Shown piece by piece: positions 5,669-12,345 of a stretch of DNA of 12,345 nt (position 1 is the stretch's first letter; the number at the start of each line of letters is the position of its first letter). Below the pieces are notes generated by a model. It was not told the DNA's origin and made no database searches. It saw only the letters and a program-made list of their open reading frames with translations. The position numbers were made by a program, and so were the translations under genes. The stretch comes from Caldifarciminota bacterium (GTDB taxonomy: Bacteria > Hydrothermota > Tepidihabitantia > B3-TA06), in NCBI GenBank assembly GCA_014729665.1, contig WJJO01000444.1, positions 1 to 12,345 on the forward strand. Reading direction: 5' to 3'.

Positions 5669-6166
5669 TCACTTCCAGTGTTCGCGCAGTTCCCGCCATG
5701 TGTCGGTAAGCGCCTGTGAGATGACCTTGACGTCTGAGAGAACAGGCATGTAGTTGGTGTCCCCTGACCAGCGCGGAACTACGTGGATGTGCATATGGTC
5801 TTCTATTCCGGCACCGGCAACCCTTCCGAAGTTCGCGCCTACGTTAAATCCGTCAGGGTTGGCGGCACGCCTCAAGGTTTCAATAGAACGCTGGGTGAAT
5901 CGCCAGATGTCGACCAGTGCCCCGTCTGAAAGGTCGGCCAGATCGCATACGTGGGCGTAAGGAGTAACCATGAGATGACCGTTGCAGTAGGGGTAGCGGT
6001 TAAGTACCACGAATACGTTCTCACCCCTAGCAATGATGAGATTTTCCTCGTCCTTCTCATGCGAAGCCTTGCCTATTTCGCAAAGCACACACTTATCTTT
6101 GAATTTGTTACCCAAGGTGTTACGTATGTAGGTCATCCTCCACGGCGCCCAGAGTCTTTCGGTCAA
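5669..6166 (-). CDS. HIT-family nucleotide phosphorylase/hydrolase, Ap4A phosphorylase-like
   Basis: HIT proteins act on nucleotide phosphates through a histidine-nucleotide intermediate. This one resembles the mycobacterial Ap4A phosphorylase branch (Rv2613c): it shares the RLWAPWRMTYI start, NRYPYCNGHLMVTPY at 56-70, DGFNVGANFG at 105-114, and VVPRWSGDTN after the HIT motif. The HIT triad is HMHIH at 124-128, with His126 the expected nucleophile. Cys26 and Cys29 (CVLC) add a probable structural zinc site. Start is TTG at 6166-6164, shown by the conserved RLWAPWR just behind it and by GAGAGG about 8 nt upstream; the internal Met11 would cut that motif. It is the last gene of a four-gene minus-strand operon, 40 nt after the EndoQ gene, and ends before a shared terminator. 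Likely removes dinucleoside polyphosphates; the substrate is inferred from family. Confidence 0.93.
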   Translation of the reverse strand: MTERLWAPWRMTYIRNTLGNKFKDKCVLCEIGKASHEKDEENLIIARGENVFVVLNRYPYCNGHLMVTPYAHVCDLADLSDGALVDIWRFTQRSIETLRRAANPDGFNVGANFGRVAGAGIEDHMHIHVVPRWSGDTNYMPVLSDVKVISQALTDTWRELREHWK

Positions 6167-6206
6167 GATTGTATCCTCTCGTTAACGGTTAAGTGAACCA
6201 TATCTA

Positions 6207-7463
6207 TTAAAACAGGGAAAGCTGTTCCCGATCGTCTTCTTCGATTTCATCATCACCTCCCTTTTTCTTATCGGCAAAAACGCTTACAGTTCCGAATACG
6301 CCGTCATAGCCTTCCTGGACCTTAACCTGTCCCTTGCGCATCCTTTCAATACCCTCGGCAATCTGAGTGCCCGCCTGTTTGGCTATTTCATCTATGTTGG
6401 CCCACAACAGTACGTTAAACTCACCGTCCAGTGAATTGCATATGTGTTCATAGACCTTGGTTACACCCATGGTATCCCGGCCCATACCCTTGGCCTCCGC
6501 TATTATCTCGGCAAGCGGGATTATCGAGTAGAAGGGGATAGCGTTCTCCGGACGATATCCTTCGGGCCTGTCGGCAAGGTCCTCTATGCGGTGGAGTACG
6601 CCAAGCGTCATGGGCTTGCCGCAGACCGGGCAGATGTTCTTTTTTTCTATCGATTCGGAAGGTTTAAGCCTTACCTCGCAGTTGCGGTGTCCGTCGTAAT
6701 GGTACTTGCCTTCCTGGGGAAAGAACTCTATGGTGGCCAGCATTCGTTTGGGGTCCTTCTGTTTGAGAGCGTCCTTCAGTTCAAAGAAAGAGGGTTCGAT
6801 ATCCAGGACGTTGGCCTCCCTGCCCATACGTGCAGGCGAGTGGGCGTCTGAATTTGAAACCAGGGTGAAGCGGTCGAGGGCGGAAAGACGCCAGTTCATA
6901 GGCGGGTCGGAGGAAAGACCCGTCTCGACGGCGAATATCTCCTTCGAGTACTTGCCGAAACATTCCTCCACAGTATCGAAGCCGGATTTGGAGCCGAACA
7001 TAGCGAACCACGGCGTCCAGATGTGGGCAGGGATAATAAAGCTTTCCGGAGACAAGGAGAGTATCGCTTCAAGCATCGCCTCGGAGTCAAGGCCGAGTGT
7101 GGGGCGTCCGTCCGATGTAAGGGTGCCGAAACGGCCGAGGAATTTGTTTATCTTCTCTACGGCATCGAAGGAAGGACAGTAAATTACGTGATGTACCCTC
7201 CTTAATGCACCTCCCCTGGTATAGATATTGGAAACCTCACAGGTAAGTATGAACTTCACCCCATCGTAGGAGTAAAGACCCGGACCTGCCTCAATCAGGT
7301 TTCTGTTGAGTTCATCAAGCCAACCCGGATGGGTGAAGTCGGTTGAACCGAGCAGCCCGATGCCCTTGAGTTTAGCCATTCGAGCCATCTGGGGGATTCT
7401 CATCTCCCGGCTGGTTGCCCTCGAAAACCTGGAATGCAGGTGAAGGTCAGCTATAATCTTCAT
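6207..7463 (-). CDS. endoQ: Endonuclease Q-type PHP protein
   Basis: EndoQ cuts DNA on the 5' side of deaminated bases (hypoxanthine, uracil, xanthine) and abasic sites; first described in Thermococcales archaea and present in some bacteria. The 418 residues fit its size. PHP metal-site residues: DLHLHS at 6-11 (His8, His10), Asp42 in STDFTHP, Glu76 in TCEVS, His91/His92, His147 in IIPAHIWTPWF, and Asp206-Ala-His208. A zinc-binding insert follows: HYDGHRNC at 255-262, CPVC at 278-281, GVLHRIEDLADRP at 288-300, the pattern typical of EndoQ/YqxK. The extreme C-terminus is an acidic linker followed by QLSLF (414-418), which matches the bacterial beta-clamp motif exactly. ATG overlaps the upstream methyltransferase stop (ATGA), so translation is coupled. 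Older annotation of such genes as helicase is wrong: no helicase motif is present. Confidence 0.9.
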   Translation of the reverse strand: MKIIADLHLHSRFSRATSREMRIPQMARMAKLKGIGLLGSTDFTHPGWLDELNRNLIEAGPGLYSYDGVKFILTCEVSNIYTRGGALRRVHHVIYCPSFDAVEKINKFLGRFGTLTSDGRPTLGLDSEAMLEAILSLSPESFIIPAHIWTPWFAMFGSKSGFDTVEECFGKYSKEIFAVETGLSSDPPMNWRLSALDRFTLVSNSDAHSPARMGREANVLDIEPSFFELKDALKQKDPKRMLATIEFFPQEGKYHYDGHRNCEVRLKPSESIEKKNICPVCGKPMTLGVLHRIEDLADRPEGYRPENAIPFYSIIPLAEIIAEAKGMGRDTMGVTKVYEHICNSLDGEFNVLLWANIDEIAKQAGTQIAEGIERMRKGQVKVQEGYDGVFGTVSVFADKKKGGDDEIEEDDREQLSLF

Positions 7464-8209
7464 GAAAGCTTCTGTGCAATTATCATTATCCTGGAGGAGA
7501 TATCCAGGAAGGCGCTGGTGGTCATGTGACCGAATATCCTGATGTTAGTGAATCCAGCATCCTCGAGCATACGCTTAATCTCGTGCAACGGATATGCCCT
7601 TTCCTGGTGAATCTCGTCTATACGGGTATAGTTTGATCCGTTTTTAACGAACATAGTCAGGTATAGTGTCGAAACGCTGCACGTAGCATCGAAAACCGAT
7701 TTCCATACCGAGTAGATGTCGTCGTACTCCCGTATGAGGGTATTGGTACCCCACACCTTTTCCAGACCGTATACGGTGTTCATGTCGAATATGAAGACAC
7801 CGGGTTGTGCGAGCGCTCCATTGACGCTTGTAAAACACCTCTTAAGCAAGCGTTCCTCGGTAAGGTAGTTCAGGCTGTCGAAGTAGCAGGTAACCGCATC
7901 CACCTTATGGGGAAGGATGAAGTTAACCATGTTGGCCTGTACTATCTCGAGTTTTTCCGCACCCCTCTTCTTTTTCAAGGCATCGAGCATGTGAGGCGAG
8001 ATGTCCATTGCCGTTACCTCAAAACCGCGTCTTGCAAGCTCGAGACTGGCAACACCCGTACCGCAGGCCATATCCAGTATCCGCTGCGGTCTCTGATCTA
8101 TCAAATCGAAAAGTTCCAGTGTATAGTTAACCCACTCCTTGTAGGTTATTCCCTTCATCAAGATGTCGTAGTAGGGTGCAATCTTCTCGAAGGCGCGCTT
8201 TTGTCTCAT
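7460..8209 (-). CDS. Class I SAM-dependent methyltransferase
   Basis: A 249-residue Rossmann-fold methyltransferase. Motif I is ILDMACGTG at 44-52, the motif II acidic residue is Asp69 in VTAMDIS, the motif III/IV region has VQANMVNFILPHKVDAVTCYFDSLNYL (about 94-120), and IFDMNT at 139-144 follows. The N-terminal YDILMKGITYKEWVNY resembles the YqeM/small-molecule methyltransferase group. The substrate cannot be told; no membrane segment. It overlaps the upstream JAB gene by one base (TAATG) and the downstream EndoQ gene by 4 nt, so all three are translationally coupled. AAGG lies just before its ATG. Confidence 0.9.
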   Translation of the reverse strand: MRQKRAFEKIAPYYDILMKGITYKEWVNYTLELFDLIDQRPQRILDMACGTGVASLELARRGFEVTAMDISPHMLDALKKKRGAEKLEIVQANMVNFILPHKVDAVTCYFDSLNYLTEERLLKRCFTSVNGALAQPGVFIFDMNTVYGLEKVWGTNTLIREYDDIYSVWKSVFDATCSVSTLYLTMFVKNGSNYTRIDEIHQERAYPLHEIKRMLEDAGFTNIRIFGHMTTSAFLDISSRIMIIAQKLS

Positions 8210-8724
8210 TACCTTACACCTGTTACACCCGAACAGTTAAGATGCACCCTTTTCCAGCCCCTTCCGGAGTTGGTGCGTACGAAACCGCCGATAGATACAT
8301 GCAATTCATCAACCGTGCCGTAAAGGGTGTAGCGACCTTCCTTCCACGTCATCTCCTTCTTCTTTCTGTTCAGGGCTACTATCAACTCGACTTCATCGGG
8401 CAGGATGTGGTTTACGTCCGCCGCCGAAGGCAGAGGTACAGCCCTGTTTTCTCCCATCCCGGCGTGGGAATGGAAGGTTCCGACAATCTCCATCCCTTCC
8501 GCAAACCGGTTGATTATCCGGTTGATACGGGCGGTGCGATTTTCGTCTATCCAGGTGAATTCGGTATCTGAGATCATCGCCTGAAAGGGCACCGCGTACT
8601 CCACGATAAAGCGATCCTTAACAGGATAACCGACAATATAACCTACCGTTTCATCGGGGTATAACTCGGCTGCCGCCGATACCATTGTCAAAAATGAAGG
8701 AAGGGAAAGGTATACTTCAACCAC
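8209..8724 (-). CDS. JAB/JAMM (MPN) metalloprotease-like protein
   Basis: JAMM proteins are zinc peptidases that release C-terminal tails or ubiquitin-like modifiers; prokaryotic members also work in cofactor sulfur transfer. The 171 residues show Glu25 in DETVGYIVG, the HSH at 85-87 within GTFHSHAGMG, and PSAAD at 99-103 with Ser100 and Asp103, so all catalytic residues are present. The gap between the second His and the Ser is 12 residues instead of the usual 7. No ubiquitin-like or E1-like gene is nearby to hint at a substrate. Start is GTG at 8724-8722: an in-frame stop lies upstream with no other start codon between, and the first beta-strand requires the full N-terminus. The -10 box ends 5 nt before the GTG, so the message is probably leaderless. 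First gene of the operon. Confidence 0.88.
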   Translation of the reverse strand: MVEVYLSLPSFLTMVSAAAELYPDETVGYIVGYPVKDRFIVEYAVPFQAMISDTEFTWIDENRTARINRIINRFAEGMEIVGTFHSHAGMGENRAVPLPSAADVNHILPDEVELIVALNRKKKEMTWKEGRYTLYGTVDELHVSIGGFVRTNSGRGWKRVHLNCSGVTGVR

Positions 8725-8729
8725 CCCGC

Positions 8730-8758
8730 AGTATAACGGATGGATGATATTAAGTCAA
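8730..8758 (-). promoter_or_regulatory. Promoter of the JAB-methyltransferase-EndoQ-HIT operon
   Basis: Minus strand: -35 TTGACT (8758-8753, 5 of 6), 17-bp spacer, -10 TATACT (8735-8730, 5 of 6). The predicted start (8724-8722) coincides with the GTG start codon. It lies in the 59-bp gap after the S8 peptidase gene, where I see no good terminator. Confidence 0.82.
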
Positions 8759-8783
8759 GCTTCGTCCTGACTATCCACCGAAT

Positions 8784-10424
8784 TTATCTTGCTACTACTA
8801 TCTTGCCTGAGGCCGACCCCTGACCGGCGCGTAAGCGTGCAAAATACACGCCTTCGCTAACCGACCTGCCATCATTGTCCGTTCCGTCCCAGATTATGGT
8901 GTGTGGACCTCGATTCTTATGACCGTCGTATGCTGTTCGTATCAGTCTCCCGGAGACGTCCCATACGGTCAGGCTGACGTGTTCATCCGAAAGCAAACTG
9001 AAGGAAATCTCTGCCGAACCTGATACTACTTCCGTCCTTAAGGTAAGGATATCTCCTTCGGGTGATTCTGCAATACCGGATCCTTGGAGTGCTGCAACCG
9101 GGTCTATCATCCCGTGCCCGTACTCTGTATCGTAGCCCTCATCGCCCAGGTCGCGTGCGGTCGAGTAGATGATGTTTTTGGTCTCGTCGACCCCCCGTAT
9201 GCCGTGGCTTCTGAGAAGAGCGGCAAGCCCTGAAACGTGAGGGGTTGCCATTGAGGTTCCGTTCAAAAACCGGTAGGAGAATTCGTCAACGGTAGCCTTT
9301 ACCTCTTGCGGCCAAAACTGACCCGTTTGGGTGAACGTCGGCTGAACTATTCCGTCCGGGTTGCCGTCCTCGTTCAAGTCCGCAGATTCGTCTCCGCCTG
9401 GTGCGGATATATCAAGGGCTTCCCCATACTGTGAATAGGAGGCCCTCACGTCGTTGTAGTCGGTTGCGCCGACCGCGATGCACTCCTCGTAGGCCGCTGG
9501 ATAACTTACCTCGGGCCAACCGAAAAAGTTGCCTGCCGCCGCAACGACGACTATATCCTTGGCGACCGCGTACTTTATTGCCTCATGCTCTAGGGGTGCA
9601 GGGGTGCCCGGGATAAACGTACCAAGGCTAAGGTTAATCACGTGCGCCCCGTTATCCGCGGCCCACAGGATGCCGTCGGCGATTATGGCATCATCACCTG
9701 ACCCACCCCAGTCCATCACCTGGACAGGCATCAGCCTGCACTCCGGAGCCATGCCCGCGACGCCTATCCCGTTGTTGGTGGCCTGGGCAACCGTTCCTCC
9801 AACGTGTGTGCCGTGCCCGTTCTGGTCGTTTGGATGGTTGTCTTCGTGAACGAAATCGTATCCGGATACGAACTGGGAGGAGGTAAAATCCGGGCACATG
9901 TGGTAGTTGCCGTCGGTTGAGATAACCTCGTTTTTCTCGTAATCCGGAATCTCGCGGTCCTCGTAGGCAATCCCGGAATCCACTATCGCCACGATTATTT
10001 GGGAGGAACCCTTGTTTATATTCCATGCCGTAACCATATCCAGGTGATCGGCATCGAAGCTCCACTGGTCTGCAAACCGGGGATCGTTCGGTGTCCAGAA
10101 CACATGACAGGCGGCCACCGGGCAGGCGTAGGAGACATCCGGCAACGCCTCCAGGCAAGTAACTGCATCGGGTACGCTCATATCGGGCGACAGCTTAATC
10201 TCAACCGCATTGATCTGTTCCAAACTGCGTACAACGGTCGCATCAAGGTCAGCTGCCAGACTACTTAAAACGTCCGCATCGACGTGTTTAGTGAATTTCA
10301 CGGCAACATGATCCTGTTTGAACTGTGCAGGGTCGGTTAGGTCTTTATCAGGTGGTACGATTGCCGCGGCTGCCATGAGGGGCAAAAGGACAAGTATCAA
10401 AAAAACAAACTTCGAGTTCTCCAC
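8784..10424 (-). CDS. Secreted subtilisin-like serine peptidase (S8) with C-terminal sorting/FlgD-like domain
   Basis: Exported protease, 546 residues. Residues 1-21 form a signal peptide (KFVFLILVLLPLMAAAA); about 35-105 resemble an I9-type propeptide. The peptidase domain has the triad Asp149 (VAIVDSG), His204 (NGHGTHVGG) and Ser391 (NGTSMATPHVSG), with oxyanion Asn299 (AAAGNF). Between SAPGG (340-344) and the catalytic Ser there is an insertion carrying DLNEDGNPD at 349-357, a calcium-binding EF-hand-like loop. About 455-546 form a beta domain (VSLTVWDVSGRLIRT, then SEGVYFARL) of the kind used as FlgD-Ig/type IX-like sorting tails in FCB bacteria. Start is GTG 10424, with AAGGAG 6 nt upstream. 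Probably degrades external protein; whether it stays cell-attached is unknown. Confidence 0.95.
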   Translation of the reverse strand: MENSKFVFLILVLLPLMAAAAIVPPDKDLTDPAQFKQDHVAVKFTKHVDADVLSSLAADLDATVVRSLEQINAVEIKLSPDMSVPDAVTCLEALPDVSYACPVAACHVFWTPNDPRFADQWSFDADHLDMVTAWNINKGSSQIIVAIVDSGIAYEDREIPDYEKNEVISTDGNYHMCPDFTSSQFVSGYDFVHEDNHPNDQNGHGTHVGGTVAQATNNGIGVAGMAPECRLMPVQVMDWGGSGDDAIIADGILWAADNGAHVINLSLGTFIPGTPAPLEHEAIKYAVAKDIVVVAAAGNFFGWPEVSYPAAYEECIAVGATDYNDVRASYSQYGEALDISAPGGDESADLNEDGNPDGIVQPTFTQTGQFWPQEVKATVDEFSYRFLNGTSMATPHVSGLAALLRSHGIRGVDETKNIIYSTARDLGDEGYDTEYGHGMIDPVAALQGSGIAESPEGDILTLRTEVVSGSAEISFSLLSDEHVSLTVWDVSGRLIRTAYDGHKNRGPHTIIWDGTDNDGRSVSEGVYFARLRAGQGSASGKIVVAR

Positions 10425-10451
10425 GCTATCTCCTTGTTGATTTTATTAAAG

Positions 10452-10479
10452 ATATTACTTAATCGACTAAAGGTGTCAA
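10452..10479 (-). promoter_or_regulatory. Likely promoter of the S8 peptidase gene
   Basis: Minus strand: perfect -35 TTGACA (10479-10474), 16-bp spacer, TAATAT (10457-10452, 4 of 6). Expected start near 10445 gives a leader of about 20 nt holding the AAGGAG ribosome site. Confidence 0.65.
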
Positions 10480-10486
10480 CCAGACA

Positions 10487-10514
10487 TAAAACGGACCGGG
10501 ATGAACCGGCCCGT
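10487..10514 (-). terminator. Intrinsic terminator of the 36-residue gene
   Basis: On the minus strand ACGGGCCGG (10514-10506) pairs with CCGGTCCGT (10499-10491) over 9 bp with one G-U pair, loop TTCATC, followed by TTTTATG-like sequence. On the plus strand the wobble becomes an A-C mismatch, so the minus strand is the functional one. It ends 8 bp before the S8 promoter. Confidence 0.75.
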
Positions 10515-10565
10515 CTAATTCGTCCCTTCCCAATGAGTAGACTCCCTTAAACTTAAAGGGTGCAA

Positions 10566-10676
10566 CTAAGTTCTCACAGCGCCTTCTAATCTTGCCCTGC
10601 GGATAGTCTCCTCCAGTTTTCTTAAAAGTATCCTTTTCCAGATTTCCTTCTCGTTTCCATCAATCCTCAGTTTCAT
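10566..10676 (-). CDS. 36-residue basic protein under a sigma-54 promoter
   Basis: Small gene with every expected part in place: sigma-54 promoter, ribosome site AAAGGAG (10689-10683) 6 nt before the ATG at 10676, 36 codons, TAG stop (10568-10566), and an intrinsic terminator downstream. The protein begins MKLRIDGNEKEIWKR and continues as an amphipathic, strongly charged helix (about 9-31) with 11 Lys/Arg against 6 Asp/Glu. There is no Cys, no signal peptide and no membrane segment. I recognise no family. A nucleic-acid- or protein-binding regulator is possible, but that is a guess from charge alone. Because it is so short, an automatic annotation would normally miss it. Confidence 0.75.
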   Translation of the reverse strand: MKLRIDGNEKEIWKRILLRKLEETIRRARLEGAVRT

Positions 10677-10705
10677 ACCTCAACTCCTTTCTATATAGAT
10701 AGACT

Positions 10706-10722
10706 AGCAATTCCCGTGCCAG
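10706..10722 (-). promoter_or_regulatory. Perfect sigma-54 (-24/-12) promoter
   Basis: Minus strand CTGGCACGGGAATTGCT matches YTGGCACG-N4-TTGCW at every defined position. The -12 C is at 10707, so transcription should start at about 10695, 19 nt before the ATG of the 36-residue gene, with its ribosome site inside that leader. Such a promoter needs RpoN and an ATP-dependent enhancer-binding protein, neither encoded in this window. Confidence 0.85.
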
Positions 10723-10805
10723 GCATGTCTATGTTTAAGGCTTATGAATACGTCACTTAAAGATTTATATTATTTCCTGGGCCATAAAGAATTATCTAAA
10801 AGTAT

Positions 10806-10824
10806 AATAACGGTTTCAGTTATT
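10806..10824. repeat. Inverted repeat, candidate enhancer site for the sigma-54 promoter
   Basis: AATAAC (10806-10811) and GTTATT (10819-10824) are perfect arms around a 7-bp spacer. The centre is about 120 bp upstream of the predicted sigma-54 start, the usual distance for an enhancer-binding-protein site. It is also 20 bp upstream of the argS -35 box, so it could instead act on argS. Confidence 0.4.
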
Positions 10825-10844
10825 GATATCATAATGTAGATTGG

Positions 10845-10872
10845 TTGACACATGTTAAGGGCTGGTTAGACT
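10845..10872 (+). promoter_or_regulatory. Likely promoter of argS
   Basis: -35 TTGACA (10845-10850, perfect), 16-bp spacer, TAGACT (10867-10872, 4 of 6). Expected start near 10879, giving a leader of about 15 nt with AAGGAG at 10883-10888. No T-box or other tRNA-sensing leader fits in this space. Confidence 0.65.
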
Positions 10873-10893
10873 CTGGGCAATCAAGGAGATTTT

Positions 10894-12345
10894 TTGAATA
10901 AAGGAACCGGACTCAGCTACGTACTCGAAAGGCTGTTTTCAGATATACAGGCAAGGGCTTCGCGTGAATTCGGGGTCCAGAACCCGGAGATTCGCCGTCC
11001 GCCTAAAGGTCAGGAGGCGACCTATGCGGTGCCCTGTTTTCCGTATGCGAAAAAGAAGGGGAAGAATCCCTTCGAGCTTGCACAAGAGGTTGCCAAACGC
11101 TGGAATCAGAATACCGGGGATTTGATTGCAGGATTCGAGGCAGTTAAGGGGTACGTAAACGTTATTGCAGACCAGAAGGCGCTGCTTGCAGGGATACTTG
11201 CCGATCTTGTTGGAACCAAAGAAAGCTACGGCCGACATCCGAAGAAGGAAAGGACTGTAGTCGTCGACTACTGCTCGCCGAACATAGCCAAGCCCCTGCA
11301 CGCCGGACACCTGCGCTCGACCATCATCGGTCAGGCGCTCATCAATATTCTCAAGGAAGGCGGGTATGGTGTCGTGGGAATCAACTTCCTTTCAGACTGG
11401 GGCACCCAGTTCGGCAAGCTCCTTTACGCCTATAACCGATGGGGGAAGGAGGAGGAGTTCGCAAAGGCCCCTATAAGACACCTGGTGGATATCTACGTGC
11501 GCTTCCACGAGGAACTGAAGCGGAATCCCGGGCTTGACGATGAGGCGCGCGAAACCTTCAAGAGGCTGGAACAGGGTGCAGGGGAGGAACGAAGGTTGTG
11601 GACAAGGCTGAGGCAAGCGAGCCTTGCCTCGTTCGAGAAGACGGTTGCAAGGCTTGGAGTGAAGTTCGATCACAACTGGTACGAGAGCGATTTCGAGAAA
11701 GCCGCACACGAACTCATAGATAGGCTGCTTGAGCAGGGAATTGCCGAACGCTCGGAAGGGGCGGTAATAATCAAAACCTCAGACGATGAGGATAAACCTC
11801 CACTCGTCGCCCGGAAATCCGACGGAACAACGCTTTACGCATCTAGGGACCTTGCATCGGCTGTAGAACGGATCGAAAAATGGAATCCATCAAAACTCCT
11901 CTATGTAGTTGCAACCGAGCAGAACCTGCACTTTACCAACCTCGCAATGGCTCTTGACAGGATGGGTTATACAGATATCTGCAAACACGTCCGATTCGGG
12001 ATGGTATCCCTGCCCGAAGGCAAGATATCCACCCGCGAAGGCAGGGTGGTATACCTGGACGAACTCCTGGACGAGGCCGAACGCAGGGCCGAAGAGATAG
12101 TCACAGGGAAGAATCCTGATATGCCTCGAGGCAAAAGGGCCGAGGTCGCACGGAAGATAGGAATAGGTTCGGTCATCTACGCCGATCTTTCCCAGGACCG
12201 AATAAAGGATATCACCTTCGACTGGTCGAAGATGCTTGCATTCGAAGGCAACTCAGCCCCCTACCTTCAGTACGCCGCAGTGCGGTGCGCCAAGATCTTG
12301 GAGAAGGCACGGCATGAGGAGCGTAATCCGCTTAAACAAATGACC
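10894..12345 (+). CDS. argS: Arginyl-tRNA synthetase, partial (runs off the right edge)
   Basis: Class I synthetase charging tRNA-Arg. 484 residues are present and the C-terminal end is cut off; the full enzyme is usually about 550-580. Domains in order: an N-terminal additional domain (about 1-110), SPNIAKPLHAGHLRST at 128-143 containing the HIGH-type HAGH, INFLSDWGTQFGKLL in the catalytic core, YASRDLASA, then GKISTREG (Lys377) as the KMSKS-type loop, and the start of the anticodon-binding domain with SAPYLQYAAVRCAKIL. I translated the frame by hand. Start TTG 10894 is chosen because AAGGAG lies 5 nt upstream, it gives the proper N-terminal helix (GLSYVLERLF), and no ATG or GTG is available near it. 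It is transcribed away from the sigma-54 gene. Confidence 0.96.
   Translation, partial: MNKGTGLSYVLERLFSDIQARASREFGVQNPEIRRPPKGQEATYAVPCFPYAKKKGKNPFELAQEVAKRWNQNTGDLIAGFEAVKGYVNVIADQKALLAGILADLVGTKESYGRHPKKERTVVVDYCSPNIAKPLHAGHLRSTIIGQALINILKEGGYGVVGINFLSDWGTQFGKLLYAYNRWGKEEEFAKAPIRHLVDIYVRFHEELKRNPGLDDEARETFKRLEQGAGEERRLWTRLRQASLASFEKTVARLGVKFDHNWYESDFEKAAHELIDRLLEQGIAERSEGAVIIKTSDDEDKPPLVARKSDGTTLYASRDLASAVERIEKWNPSKLLYVVATEQNLHFTNLAMALDRMGYTDICKHVRFGMVSLPEGKISTREGRVVYLDELLDEAERRAEEIVTGKNPDMPRGKRAEVARKIGIGSVIYADLSQDRIKDITFDWSKMLAFEGNSAPYLQYAAVRCAKILEKARHEERNPLKQMT

Noticed and set aside
7805..8571. Long plus-strand open frames opposite the methyltransferase and JAB genes
   Set aside because: They are antisense to clearly recognisable protein domains and show no motif or ribosome site.
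9694..10158. Alternative minus-strand frame inside the S8 peptidase
   Set aside because: It lies within the subtilase catalytic domain in another frame, with a low-complexity Arg/Gly-rich product.
10544..10560. CCCTT/AAGGG inverted repeat after the 36-residue gene
   Set aside because: Only 5 bp before a mismatch and no T-run; the terminator at 10487-10514 is far better.
10939..11709. Minus-strand open frames in the argS region
   Set aside because: The plus strand encodes continuous ArgS with HAGH and KMSKS-type motifs.

Overview
The window is a piece of a bacterial chromosome of moderate GC content. It carries housekeeping genes (adenine deaminase, hpt, tRNA-Pro, an acyl-CoA dehydrogenase, argS) mixed with AT-richer accessory genes (fic and a broken DUF3800 gene). 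Promoters are of the sigma-70 type, with one very good sigma-54 promoter. Several starts are TTG or GTG. The secreted subtilase ends in a FlgD-like/sorting-type C-terminal domain, common in the FCB superphylum and related candidate phyla such as WOR-3. An uncultured FCB-like bacterium is therefore my best guess, but this rests on weak evidence and no species can be named.

Left part (1-1004, minus strand): a perfect consensus promoter drives tRNA-Pro(CGG), then hpt only 6 nt after the tRNA, then adenine deaminase (cut by the window edge) overlapping hpt. The two enzymes catalyse successive salvage steps: adenine to hypoxanthine, then hypoxanthine to IMP.

1005-4800 (plus strand): a non-coding stretch, a class II Fic protein, a nest of interleaved inverted repeats, an acyl-CoA dehydrogenase with its own promoter and a textbook terminator, then a DUF3800 (RNase H-like) gene. 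The DUF3800 gene is read from a promoter abutting its ATG and is interrupted by one in-frame TAA.

4800-5650 (plus strand): an ArsR-type regulator behind a perfect 18-bp palindrome overlapping its -35 box, followed by a 60-residue Cys/His-rich protein. The regulator's C-terminal tail has the same layout as the small protein (metal-binding cluster, then an EEK-type charged helix). This looks like a metal- or thiol-sensing pair.

5669-8758 (minus strand): a tight four-gene operon, in transcription order JAB/JAMM metalloprotease, SAM methyltransferase, EndoQ-type PHP endonuclease ending in a perfect sliding-clamp motif, and an Ap4A phosphorylase-like HIT protein. The first gene begins with GTG directly at the expected transcription start.

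8784-12345: a secreted S8 peptidase (minus), an unlisted 36-residue basic protein (minus, 10566-10676) under a perfect sigma-54 promoter with an intrinsic terminator, and argS (plus), which runs off the right edge. No CRISPR array, insertion sequence or rRNA was seen.
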